Source: an uncultured Pelagibacteraceae bacterium
GTDB taxonomy: Bacteria > Pseudomonadota > Alphaproteobacteria > Pelagibacterales > Pelagibacteraceae
Direction: 5' to 3'
Assembly (NCBI GenBank): GCA_902568875.1
Contig: CACFSG010000004.1
Location: 22,501-70,460 of the forward strand
Length of the DNA: 47,960 nucleotides
Each line of letters opens with the position of its first letter. Within the stretch, counting starts at the first letter, position 1. Shown here in pieces: positions 29,893 through 37,996 of this stretch. The position numbers were made by a program, and so were the translations under genes. The notes beneath the pieces were generated by a model. The model was not told the origin of the DNA. It saw only the letters and a list, made by a program, of their open reading frames with translations, and made no database searches.

Positions 29893-30669
29893 ATGGCAAT
29901 AATAAAAAAATTTAGAATAAAATCTTTTAAAAAAAAAAATTCTATTATTGAATTTGAAAATGTTTCTCTTTCATACGGAAACAGACTAATTTTAGACAAT
30001 ATAAGCTTTAAAATTAATGAAGGTCAAATTTTTGGTATGCTTGGTCCAAATGGCGTAGGTAAATCAACAATTTTTAATCTTATTACAGGATTAATCACTC
30101 CAAAATATGGAAAAATAAAAATAAATGGACAAGATGTAACAGGATATCCTATTTATTTAAGGTCTAAAAAATTTAAAGTTGGGTATGTTCCTCAATATGG
30201 TGGTTTTTTTAATGATTTAACACTTCAAGATAATCTAAAAGCTATCAGTGAAATTGTTATAGAAAATAAAAATTTAAGACAAGAAAGAATTGACTATTTA
30301 CTTGCAAAATTTGAACTAGAGAACGTTAAAAATATAAAAGCAAAGTTTTTATCTGGAGGACAAAAAAAGAAACTAGTAATTTCTTTATCTCTTTTAAGCA
30401 ATCCAAAAGTATTACTCTTAGATGAATGTTTTGCAGCTTTAGACGTATTAACAATTAAGATGTTACAAGAAATAATTGTTAATTTACAAGAAGAAAATCA
30501 AATAACTATTTGTATTTGTGATCATCAGGCAAGAGATTTATTAGCTTGTGTAGATGTGGCTATGATTTTAAGTAATTGTAAAGTAATCGCTCAGGATACC
30601 CCTTCAAATCTTGTTAAAGATATTAACGCTAAAAATGCATATTTTGGTAATAGTTTTAAATTTAATTAG
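29893..30669 (+). CDS. lptB: LPS export ABC transporter ATP-binding protein LptB
   Basis: LptB powers extraction of LPS from the inner membrane with LptF and LptG. The 258-residue ATPase has Walker A GPNGVGKST, the Q-loop VPQYGGFF, the signature LSGGQKKK and Walker B VLLLDECFAALD, followed by an H-loop (CDHQARDLL). The GQKKK signature and the Asp-Glu-Cys-Phe Walker B edge are family-like. It starts 3 nt after lptC; no lptA lies between them. Confidence 0.92.
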   Translation: MAIIKKFRIKSFKKKNSIIEFENVSLSYGNRLILDNISFKINEGQIFGMLGPNGVGKSTIFNLITGLITPKYGKIKINGQDVTGYPIYLRSKKFKVGYVPQYGGFFNDLTLQDNLKAISEIVIENKNLRQERIDYLLAKFELENVKNIKAKFLSGGQKKKLVISLSLLSNPKVLLLDECFAALDVLTIKMLQEIIVNLQEENQITICICDHQARDLLACVDVAMILSNCKVIAQDTPSNLVKDINAKNAYFGNSFKFN

Positions 30670-30675
30670 TTGTTA

Positions 30676-31995
30676 ATGCCTAATAAAATTATTTTTAAAA
30701 AAAAAATAGAGAATTTTAATAAAAAAATTTCAATACCTGGAGATAAAAGCCTGAGTATCAGATGGGTACTAATTTCATCTCTTTCAAAGGGTATTTCTAC
30801 CGCACAAAATTTACTAATGTCTAAAGATGTTTTGGCAGCTATACAGACTGTAAAAAAACTTGGAGTAAAAGTTGTTTTTAATAATCAAACTTGTAAAATT
30901 TTTGGAGTTGGCATCAATGGATATAAATATAAAAAAAACATTGTTATAAACGCAAAAAATTCAGGAACACTAGGTAGATTAATTCTTGGGCTTTTAATTG
31001 ATGCCCCAGTACCAATTAAAATGATAGGTGATAAAAGTTTATCAAAACGAGATTTTAAAAGAATCGCTGATCCATTAAGTAAATTTGGAGCGACATTTAA
31101 GCTTAATAAAAATTATGGTTTACCTCTAATAATTAAAGGCTCAAAAAAATTAAAACCAATAAACTTTTATGAAAATAAAGGCTCTGCACAATGCAAAAGT
31201 AGTGTAATTTTGGCTGGGATAAAAACTAATGGAAAAACTATTATAAAAGCAAAAAAATCTAGAAATCATACAGAACTTTTATTTAAACACTTAAAATTAC
31301 CAATAAAAATAAAAAGAAAAAAAAATTTTGATTTAATAGAAGTAAATAAGGTAAAAAAAATAAATCCTATAAATTATAAAATTCCTTCTGACATAAGTTC
31401 AAGTGCTTTTTTTATTGCTCTAACTGTACTTTCTAAAAAATCTCAACTAACAATAAGAGATGTTAATATTAATCCTTCAAGAGTAGGAATGCTTACTATA
31501 CTTAAAAAAATGGGAGTTAAAATTTCTTTTGAAAAAAAAAGAATTTATAATGGAGAACCAATTGCTAATATTATAGTTAAAAGTCCAAAAATACTAAAAT
31601 CTCTAAATTGTCCTTCAAAATTAAATAGTAGTGCTATTGATGAGTTTTTAGTCATTTTCTTAATAGCAGCAAAAGCAAAAGGAGTTTCTTTTTTTAAAAA
31701 TTTAGAAGAACTTAATAAAAAAGAAAGTCCAAGATTAAAATGGGGTGCAAAAATTTTAAAAATGATGGGAATAAAAATAATTACAACAAAAAATTCAATT
31801 AAAATATTTGGAAATCCAAAATTAGAAATTACTAAAAAAATAATAATTAAAAACTATCTAAAAGATCATAGAATTTTTATGACAAGTGTTATTGGAGCAT
31901 TATCTTTTGGAGGTATATGGCATATACATGACAAGGATTCTATTAAAACATCTTTCCCATCATTTTTAAAAACTCTTGATATATTAAAAAAATGA
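30676..31995 (+). CDS. aroA: 3-phosphoshikimate 1-carboxyvinyltransferase (EPSP synthase)
   Basis: AroA joins shikimate 3-phosphate and phosphoenolpyruvate on the way to chorismate, which feeds pheA here. Family blocks are PGDKSLSIRW, NSGTLGRLILG, GDKSLSKR, IPSDISSSAFF, and the catalytic IDEFLV region. KESPRLKWG replaces the usual KESDRL. I prefer the ATG at 30676; the TTG at 30670, immediately after the lptB stop, would add two residues. It overlaps cmk by 4 nt. Confidence 0.93.
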   Translation: MPNKIIFKKKIENFNKKISIPGDKSLSIRWVLISSLSKGISTAQNLLMSKDVLAAIQTVKKLGVKVVFNNQTCKIFGVGINGYKYKKNIVINAKNSGTLGRLILGLLIDAPVPIKMIGDKSLSKRDFKRIADPLSKFGATFKLNKNYGLPLIIKGSKKLKPINFYENKGSAQCKSSVILAGIKTNGKTIIKAKKSRNHTELLFKHLKLPIKIKRKKNFDLIEVNKVKKINPINYKIPSDISSSAFFIALTVLSKKSQLTIRDVNINPSRVGMLTILKKMGVKISFEKKRIYNGEPIANIIVKSPKILKSLNCPSKLNSSAIDEFLVIFLIAAKAKGVSFFKNLEELNKKESPRLKWGAKILKMMGIKIITTKNSIKIFGNPKLEITKKIIIKNYLKDHRIFMTSVIGALSFGGIWHIHDKDSIKTSFPSFLKTLDILKK

Positions 31996-32648
31996 AACAA
32001 AGAAAAAATATTATAAAAATTGCAATTGACTCTCCTGCGGCAGCAGGAGCTGGAACTTTGGGTAAATCAATATCAAAACATTATAATCTTTTATATTTAG
32101 ACACTGGAAAGATTTATAGAATGATAGCCTATATTAAAATAAATAAGAAAAAAAAATATAACAAAAAATTTATTAAAAAAAAAATTAAAAATTTAAATTT
32201 AAAAAAACTTCAAAATAAAAATTTATTATCTGATAAAATTGGCACAGAAGCTTCTCTTTTAGCAAAAAATAAAAATATAAGAAAATTAGTACATTCTTTT
32301 CAAATTAACTTTGCTTATAATCCCCCAAAAAAATTCAATGGCTCTTGTCTTGATGGTCGAGATATTACCTACAAAATTATTCCAGATGCTGATTTTAAGT
32401 TTTTTATAACTGCTAATTTAAAAACTAGAACTTTAAGGAGATATAATGAATTAAAAAAATTAAATAAAAAAATTACTTATAATGAAGTTCTAAAAAGTAT
32501 TAAAAGGCGTGATAAAAGTGACTTTAATCGAAGAATCTCGCCATTAAAAAAAACTAAAGATTCTATATTGATTAACACCTCAAATTTATCTAAAAGAGCG
32601 TGTTTTTTAAAAATAAAAAAAATTATAGATAGAAAACTAAATAATTAA
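31992..32648 (+). CDS. cmk: cytidylate kinase with altered P-loop
   Basis: Cmk phosphorylates CMP and dCMP. The 218-residue protein keeps the family pattern: IAID at the start, YLDTGKIYRM, GRDITYKIIPDAD, LRRYNEL, and RDKSDFNRRISPLK near the end. The P-loop, normally GPAGAGKGT, reads SPAAAGAGT (residues 14-22): the first Gly is Ser14 and the Walker A lysine is Ala20 (codon GCT). Lys24 lies a few residues later. The remaining nucleotide-binding arginines are intact, so activity is uncertain but not excluded. It is placed before rpsA as in many proteobacteria. Confidence 0.9.
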   Translation: MKQRKNIIKIAIDSPAAAGAGTLGKSISKHYNLLYLDTGKIYRMIAYIKINKKKKYNKKFIKKKIKNLNLKKLQNKNLLSDKIGTEASLLAKNKNIRKLVHSFQINFAYNPPKKFNGSCLDGRDITYKIIPDADFKFFITANLKTRTLRRYNELKKLNKKITYNEVLKSIKRRDKSDFNRRISPLKKTKDSILINTSNLSKRACFLKIKKIIDRKLNN

Positions 32649-34375
32649 TGGAAATTTATAAAGATTTATCAAACCCGGCTACAAAAGAATTTGAAAAATT
32701 ATTAAATTCTCAACTATCAAAAATCGAAATTGAAGAAGGGAAAATTATTGAAGGAAAAATAAATAAAATCACAGATAAATTTGTATTTCTTTTTATAGAA
32801 GGTTTAAAAAGTGAACCTGTGCTTGATATTAATGAACTAAAGAGCATGGGACTTGGAGAAAAAATTAAACTAGGAGAAACTATTTCTGTATTATTAGAAA
32901 AAATAGAAGACAAAAATGGTGAAGTGATAGTTTCTGCTAATAAAGCTCAAAAAATCAAAGGTTGGGATAAACTAGTTGAAGCTTATGAAAAAAAAGAACC
33001 TGTAATGGGTAAAATTACATCTAAGTGCAAAGGTGGATGTATTGTAGAACATATAGAAACTGGTTCACTAATGTTTCTACCAGGATCACAAATAAGTGAT
33101 AAACCTTTAAAAGATATAAGTCATTTAATGAACGAACCACAAAAGTTTGCTTTAATTAAATTAGATCGCGTTAGGGGCAACGCTTGCTGTTCTAGAAGAG
33201 AAATTATTTCTTTTTCCAAAAAAGAGGATAAAGCAAAAATTATAGAAAAATATAAAGTCGGCGATATTATAAAAAATGCTGAAGTCAAAGGTTACAGTTC
33301 TTTTGGATGTTTTTTTAATGTAAATGGTGAACTCGATGTTTTAGTACATTTACAAGAAATTTCTTACTCAAGAGTTAATCATCCTGATGAAGTGTTTAAT
33401 ATTGGAGAAAAACATGACCTTAAAGTAATTTCTGTAGATAAAGAAAAATTACAAGTTGGCTGTTCGGTTAAGCAATTATCGCCAGATCCGTTTGAACATA
33501 TAGAAAACTATGAATTAAATAAAGTTTACAAAGTTAAGGTAGTAAAGATTATGGACTTTGGAGCATTCTGCGAATTAGAACCAGGTCTAACGACACTTTT
33601 ACATTCCTCTGAACTAAGTTGGAATAAAAAAAACATTTCTGCTAAAAAAATGTTTAAAGTAAACGATATAATAAATTGTGTTATAACTGAAATAGATAAA
33701 GAAAAAAGAAGAGTTGCAATATCTCATAAATTAACATTAGAAAATCCATTTGAAGTTTTTGAAAAAAAATTCCCTGTTGGCACAGTCGTTCAAGGTGAAG
33801 TAGTTAGTAAAAATGATTATTCATTATTTGTAAAAGTAGAAGATTTAGAAATAGACACTTTTTGTCATTGCAATGATTTGACCTATTCAAATAATGGTGA
33901 GCAAGAATTAAATAAATATAAAAAAGGTGACAAAATAAAAGTTAAAGTTTTAGAAATTAAAGTTTCAGATCAAAAAATAAGAGTTGGTGTACGTCAGACT
34001 CAACCAGATCCTTTTGATTGGTTTAAGGAGAAAAAAGTTAAACAAACAATTACTGTTAAAATTATTTCTACTGATAATAAAGGACTTATTGTAAGACCTG
34101 AAGGATGTGAAATGGACCTACCTATTAAAAAATCTAATATTGCAATAAATACTGCTGACACAAGATCATCAAGATTTACCGGTGGTGAGAGGATTGATTG
34201 TGCTATTGCTGAGCTAGATATAAAAAAAAGGAAAGTGGTTTTAAGTATTAAACTTTTAGAGGAAATAGAAAAAAAAGAAGCTTTAAAAAAATATGGAGCT
34301 GAAGATTCAGGAAAAAATTTACCGTTTTCATCTTTATCAGAAGATTTAAAAAAAAAAGATAAAAAAAAAAAATAA
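32648..34375 (+). CDS. rpsA: 30S ribosomal protein S1
   Basis: S1 binds mRNA and helps initiation, especially on leaders with weak ribosome sites such as those in this window. The 575-residue protein shows six S1/OB repeats with recurrent motifs, such as GKITSKCKGGCIVEH (third-domain region), VKVVKIMDFGAFCELEPG and AISHKLTLENPFE. The C-terminus is Lys-rich. It follows cmk with a 1-nt overlap and precedes ihfB by 12 nt, a conserved order. Confidence 0.96.
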   Translation: MEIYKDLSNPATKEFEKLLNSQLSKIEIEEGKIIEGKINKITDKFVFLFIEGLKSEPVLDINELKSMGLGEKIKLGETISVLLEKIEDKNGEVIVSANKAQKIKGWDKLVEAYEKKEPVMGKITSKCKGGCIVEHIETGSLMFLPGSQISDKPLKDISHLMNEPQKFALIKLDRVRGNACCSRREIISFSKKEDKAKIIEKYKVGDIIKNAEVKGYSSFGCFFNVNGELDVLVHLQEISYSRVNHPDEVFNIGEKHDLKVISVDKEKLQVGCSVKQLSPDPFEHIENYELNKVYKVKVVKIMDFGAFCELEPGLTTLLHSSELSWNKKNISAKKMFKVNDIINCVITEIDKEKRRVAISHKLTLENPFEVFEKKFPVGTVVQGEVVSKNDYSLFVKVEDLEIDTFCHCNDLTYSNNGEQELNKYKKGDKIKVKVLEIKVSDQKIRVGVRQTQPDPFDWFKEKKVKQTITVKIISTDNKGLIVRPEGCEMDLPIKKSNIAINTADTRSSRFTGGERIDCAIAELDIKKRKVVLSIKLLEEIEKKEALKKYGAEDSGKNLPFSSLSEDLKKKDKKKK

Positions 34376-34387
34376 AAAAAAACTAAA

Positions 34388-34681
34388 TTGGCTATTGTAA
34401 AATCAGAGCTTATCAAACAAATAAAAAAATCTTATCCAAATTTTCTTACTCGCGATCTAAGTAAATTAATAGATATAATTCTTAACGAGATTAAAAATAG
34501 TTTAAAAAGAGGTGAGGGTGTTGAATTAAGAGGATTTGGAACATTTCGTACAAATATTCAAAAAGAATCAATAAGGAGAAACCCAAAAACTGGAGCAAAA
34601 GTTAATGTTCCCAAAAAAAGAACAATCAAATGGAAAATGTCTAAAGACTTGTTTAAAAAGTTAAATAATGAAAAAGAATAA
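34388..34681 (+). CDS. ihfB: integration host factor beta subunit / HU-family protein
   Basis: The 97-residue DNA-bending protein has the HU/IHF fold signature: KSELIKQI at the start, GEGVELRGFGTF (about residues 43-54) and RNPKTGAKVNVP with the intercalating proline arm (about 63-74). Position after rpsA identifies it as IHF-beta rather than HU. The start is TTG at 34388; no ATG lies in a suitable place. It overlaps pyrF by 14 nt. Confidence 0.9.
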   Translation: MAIVKSELIKQIKKSYPNFLTRDLSKLIDIILNEIKNSLKRGEGVELRGFGTFRTNIQKESIRRNPKTGAKVNVPKKRTIKWKMSKDLFKKLNNEKE

Positions 34682-35342
34682 AATATTTGTTGCTTGTGAC
34701 AGTACTAAAATCTCTAAAGTAAAACAAATAATCAAACAAACAAAAAATTCTAAAATAAAAGTTGGTTATAAATTTGGATTAGAGTTTTTAAATTCAAAAA
34801 ATGGTAGAAATTTTTTATCTAAATTAAAAAATAAGACAACTTTTGCCGATCTAAAACTTAACGATATACCAAATACATGTGTATCAACAATAAAGGCAAT
34901 AAAAGATTTAAAAGTAAACTATTTAACCATTCATATAAATTCTGGATTAGAGACTTTAAAAGCTTGTAAAAAAGTTTCGGGTAAAACTAAATTAATTGGA
35001 GTAACAGTTTTAACATCTCTAGATAATAAGGCATTAAAAGAAATTGGTTTCAATAAAAATGTAAAAAAATTAGTGTTACATCAAGCTAGATTGGCTAACA
35101 AAGCGAAGTTAGATGCTTTAGTATGTAGTGCACAGGAAGTAAATATAGTTAAAAAAGTATTTAATAAAGAAATAATTACACCAGGAATTAGATTTAATTC
35201 TAAAGTTAATGATCAAAAAAGAGTTTTAACTCCTAAACAAGCTTATAAAAATGGAAGTGACTGGCTTGTTATAGGAAGACCTATAACTAAAGGTAACATC
35301 AAAAAAAATATTCAAACATTAATTGATCATCTAAATCAATGA
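34668..35342 (+). CDS. pyrF: orotidine 5'-phosphate decarboxylase
   Basis: PyrF performs the last step of UMP synthesis. The 224-residue TIM barrel retains the catalytic Lys-Asp set in FADLKLNDIPNT (about residues 54-65), TIHINSG with the conserved His, GVTVLTSL, TPGIRF and the phosphate-binding WLVIGRPIT. It diverges more than usual at its N-terminus (CDSTK in place of ALDV) but active-site residues are complete. It lies between ihfB and trpF with overlaps on both sides. Confidence 0.92.
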   Translation: MKKNKIFVACDSTKISKVKQIIKQTKNSKIKVGYKFGLEFLNSKNGRNFLSKLKNKTTFADLKLNDIPNTCVSTIKAIKDLKVNYLTIHINSGLETLKACKKVSGKTKLIGVTVLTSLDNKALKEIGFNKNVKKLVLHQARLANKAKLDALVCSAQEVNIVKKVFNKEIITPGIRFNSKVNDQKRVLTPKQAYKNGSDWLVIGRPITKGNIKKNIQTLIDHLNQ

Positions 35343-35968
35343 TCCTTAAATCTAAGATCTGTGGAATCTTTGATTCTAAAACCTTAAGTTATTTGGTTAA
35401 TCACAAACACCCTCCACAATTTGTAGGGTTTATTGTAAATTATCCAAAATCAAATAGATATGTTGATAAAAAAAAACTTAAAGAACTATTAAAAATAGAT
35501 AAAAAAAAATCTTTGTATGTCGCAGTTTTAGTAAACCCTGATCAAAATATACTTGAAGAAATTAAAGATTTACCTTTTGACTATTATCAACTTTACAATT
35601 GTGATCCTAATAAAATTCAATCTATAAAAAATAAATATAATAAAAAGATTATAACAGCACTAACTATTGAAAAAACTGAAGATGTTAAAGAATACAAGCT
35701 ATTTAAAAATGTTACTGATATTTATTTATTTGATAGCAAAGGATATGAAAAAAGCGTGTCTTTTAATCATTCATTGATTAAAAATATTAAGTTAGACAAA
35801 GAAGTGATGCTAGCAGGCAATATTCAAATCAATGATAATCTTGAAAATTTTAAAAAAATAGCAGATATTATTGATATATCTGGAGGATTAGAAACTTCTG
35901 GATTAAAAGATATTTCCAAAATAGAAATTTTCTTAAACAAGATTAAAAATTTAAACGATGAAGCTTAA
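35339..35968 (+). CDS. trpF: phosphoribosylanthranilate isomerase-like protein (divergent TrpF)
   Basis: TrpF isomerises phosphoribosylanthranilate in tryptophan synthesis. The 209-residue barrel keeps the general acid/base pair: Cys8 in KICG and Asp132 in YLFDS. It also keeps Arg40 in PKSNRYV. However, the usual QLHG is QLYN (Tyr86 for the substrate-side His) and the phosphate loop GG(S/T)G is replaced by GYEKS (135-139); AGG becomes AGN. The gene overlaps pyrF by 4 nt and trpB by 11 nt. Position says trpF; substrate may have shifted. Confidence 0.75.
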   Translation: MILKSKICGIFDSKTLSYLVNHKHPPQFVGFIVNYPKSNRYVDKKKLKELLKIDKKKSLYVAVLVNPDQNILEEIKDLPFDYYQLYNCDPNKIQSIKNKYNKKIITALTIEKTEDVKEYKLFKNVTDIYLFDSKGYEKSVSFNHSLIKNIKLDKEVMLAGNIQINDNLENFKKIADIIDISGGLETSGLKDISKIEIFLNKIKNLNDEA

Positions 35969-37193
35969 AAAAAATATTCCTTTAATAGATCAACATGACA
36001 AACATGGATTTTGGGGTGGTAAATTTGGTGGATCTTACATACCTGAAACATTGCGGAAACCTATAGATGATTTAACAATAAAATTTGAAAAACTGAGAAA
36101 AGATAAAAAATTTTTAGCTGAAAGGGATTATTATTACAATAATTGGGTTCATAATGGCCCTACTCCTTTTATTAAGTTAAATAATTTAACTAATCATTTA
36201 GGTGGCGCTCAAATATATGCCAAGGTTGTTTCTGCTGCTCGTGGTGGTGCGCATAAAATTTACGGAGCAATCACTGCTGCAATGCTTTGTAAAAAAATGA
36301 ATAAACGATATCTCGTGACCGACACGGGGGCCGGTTATAATGGTAAAATGTTTTCCATTGCTGCTAAACATTTTGGTTTAAAATGCAAAGTATTTATGGG
36401 GTTTCGAGACGTTCAGCGTCAAAAGCCGAATGTGGATGCGATGATAAAAAATGGTGCTGAGGTTGTGCCTGTTTATACGGGTAGTCAGACTTTGGTTGAT
36501 GCTGTCTCTGAGGTGATGAGATATTGGGTAGCCAATCATGAGAAAGTTCATTTAGGAGTCGGATCAACAGTTTCTGCAAAAATTTTCGTCAAGATTTGTG
36601 GTTGGTCTACTGCACAAATTTCTAGAGAATTGAAAAAACAAATGATTGATGAATTTGGTAAAATTCCAAAGAAGGTTAAACTTTTAAATTGTGTTGGAGG
36701 CGGCTCGTCAGCTTATGGCTTATGGAGTGAGTTTATGGATTATGATAAAAGACAGATCAGTTTCGAAGGGATAGAAGCAGGTGGTCCAAAAAATTCAAAA
36801 AAACATGCTGCTCCTTTAAGTAATAATTCTAAAATAGGTGTTCTTCATGGTGCCGCTCAAATGGTTTGCCAAGATAAATTTGGACAAATTTCAGAAACAG
36901 AATCAATAAGTGCTGGTTTAGATTATCCTGGTGTCTCACCTCTCCATTGTTTTTTAAAAGAAACTGGAAGAGCAAATTATGTTTCCCAAACTGATGAGGA
37001 TGCACTCAATGCATATAAATTAATTAGAAAACTAGAGAGCAAAATTAATCCTTCGCTCGAACCTTCGCACGCATTCGCTCGCGCAATTTCAATTGCTCCT
37101 AAACTTAGTAAAGATACTATTATAATAGTGAATAGTTGTGGGGACGCTTTAAAAGACAAACATATAATTAAAAAAAGATTAGGTAAATATTAA
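35958..37193 (+). CDS. trpB: tryptophan synthase beta-like PLP enzyme (divergent TrpB)
   Basis: TrpB joins indole and serine using PLP. The 411-residue protein has the fold and many family blocks (FWGGKFGGSYIPE, SISAGLDYPGVSP, LEPSHAFA) and the PLP lysine Lys100 in GGAHK. The active site differs: KREDLNH before the lysine is KVVSAAR (89-95); the catalytic Glu109 of the Salmonella enzyme is Asp122; GAGQHG is GAGYNG (124-129); GGGSN is GGGSS (247-251); the C-terminal LSGRGDKD is SCGDALKD (393-400). The middle (36290-36560) is about 43% G+C against about 25% nearby. It lies between trpF and trpA; a changed acceptor or substrate is possible. Confidence 0.78.
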   Translation: MKLKKNIPLIDQHDKHGFWGGKFGGSYIPETLRKPIDDLTIKFEKLRKDKKFLAERDYYYNNWVHNGPTPFIKLNNLTNHLGGAQIYAKVVSAARGGAHKIYGAITAAMLCKKMNKRYLVTDTGAGYNGKMFSIAAKHFGLKCKVFMGFRDVQRQKPNVDAMIKNGAEVVPVYTGSQTLVDAVSEVMRYWVANHEKVHLGVGSTVSAKIFVKICGWSTAQISRELKKQMIDEFGKIPKKVKLLNCVGGGSSAYGLWSEFMDYDKRQISFEGIEAGGPKNSKKHAAPLSNNSKIGVLHGAAQMVCQDKFGQISETESISAGLDYPGVSPLHCFLKETGRANYVSQTDEDALNAYKLIRKLESKINPSLEPSHAFARAISIAPKLSKDTIIIVNSCGDALKDKHIIKKRLGKY

Positions 37194-37996
37194 TGACTGC
37201 TTCTTTGATCAGCCAAGCATTTAAAAAATGTAAAAAAGAAGGAAGACCTGCTCTATTAACTTATACTGTCGCTGGGGATCCCACTAAAAAAATATCATTA
37301 GATATATTAAAATCTATATCAAAAAATATAGATATCATAGAGTCTGGTATGGCATTCTCAACTCCCATTGCAGATGGGGGAGATATTCAAACATCAGCTC
37401 ACCGAGCAATCAAAGCTGGAATTAATCTTAATGAAACATTTAAAATCGTAAAAAAATTTAAAAAAATAGAATATTCAAAACCAGTAATTTTAATGGGTTA
37501 TTGGAATTTAATTTTACAATTTAATGAAAATAAATTTATTAAGATGTGTAAAAAAACAGGTGTTTCTGGTTTAATTATTGTAGATCTCCCTCATCCAGAA
37601 AATAAAACTTTTGCAAAAAAATGTAAGAAAAATGGAATTACATTTGTACAACTTTTAAGTCCAACCACATCTAAACAAAGAATGAAACAGATAATCAAAG
37701 ATAGTCATAATATGATCTATTATATTTCTCAAAGTAATACGACTGGTGGAAAATTAAAAGTTTCTCCTAGAAAAATATTAGAGGAATATTCAAAAATAAA
37801 AAAACTGAATAATAGTAAAAATGTGGTTATTGGATTCGGTATTACAGAGAAAACTATAAAATCATTAAAAAAAGCCGATGGATTAGTTGTTGGAAGTGCA
37901 ATTTGTAAGGAAATAACTAATTCTATAAAAAAAAGACAAAATATAGTCACAAATGTTACTAATGTAGTTAAAAGATTAAAAAATAAAATTAGATGA
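37193..37996 (+). CDS. trpA: tryptophan synthase alpha-like protein
   Basis: TrpA splits indole-3-glycerol phosphate and passes indole to TrpB. The 267-residue barrel keeps both catalytic acids, Glu50 (IIESG) and Asp61 (PIADG), and the phosphate site GFGI and VVGSAI. Differences from the usual sequence are FSTP for FSDP (Thr57), ADGG for ADGP, and SQSNTTGG for the S-x-x-G-V-T-G loop. It overlaps trpB by 1 nt and accD by 4 nt. Catalysis looks possible; the altered loops face the TrpB partner, which is itself divergent. Confidence 0.82.
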   Translation: MTASLISQAFKKCKKEGRPALLTYTVAGDPTKKISLDILKSISKNIDIIESGMAFSTPIADGGDIQTSAHRAIKAGINLNETFKIVKKFKKIEYSKPVILMGYWNLILQFNENKFIKMCKKTGVSGLIIVDLPHPENKTFAKKCKKNGITFVQLLSPTTSKQRMKQIIKDSHNMIYYISQSNTTGGKLKVSPRKILEEYSKIKKLNNSKNVVIGFGITEKTIKSLKKADGLVVGSAICKEITNSIKKRQNIVTNVTNVVKRLKNKIR

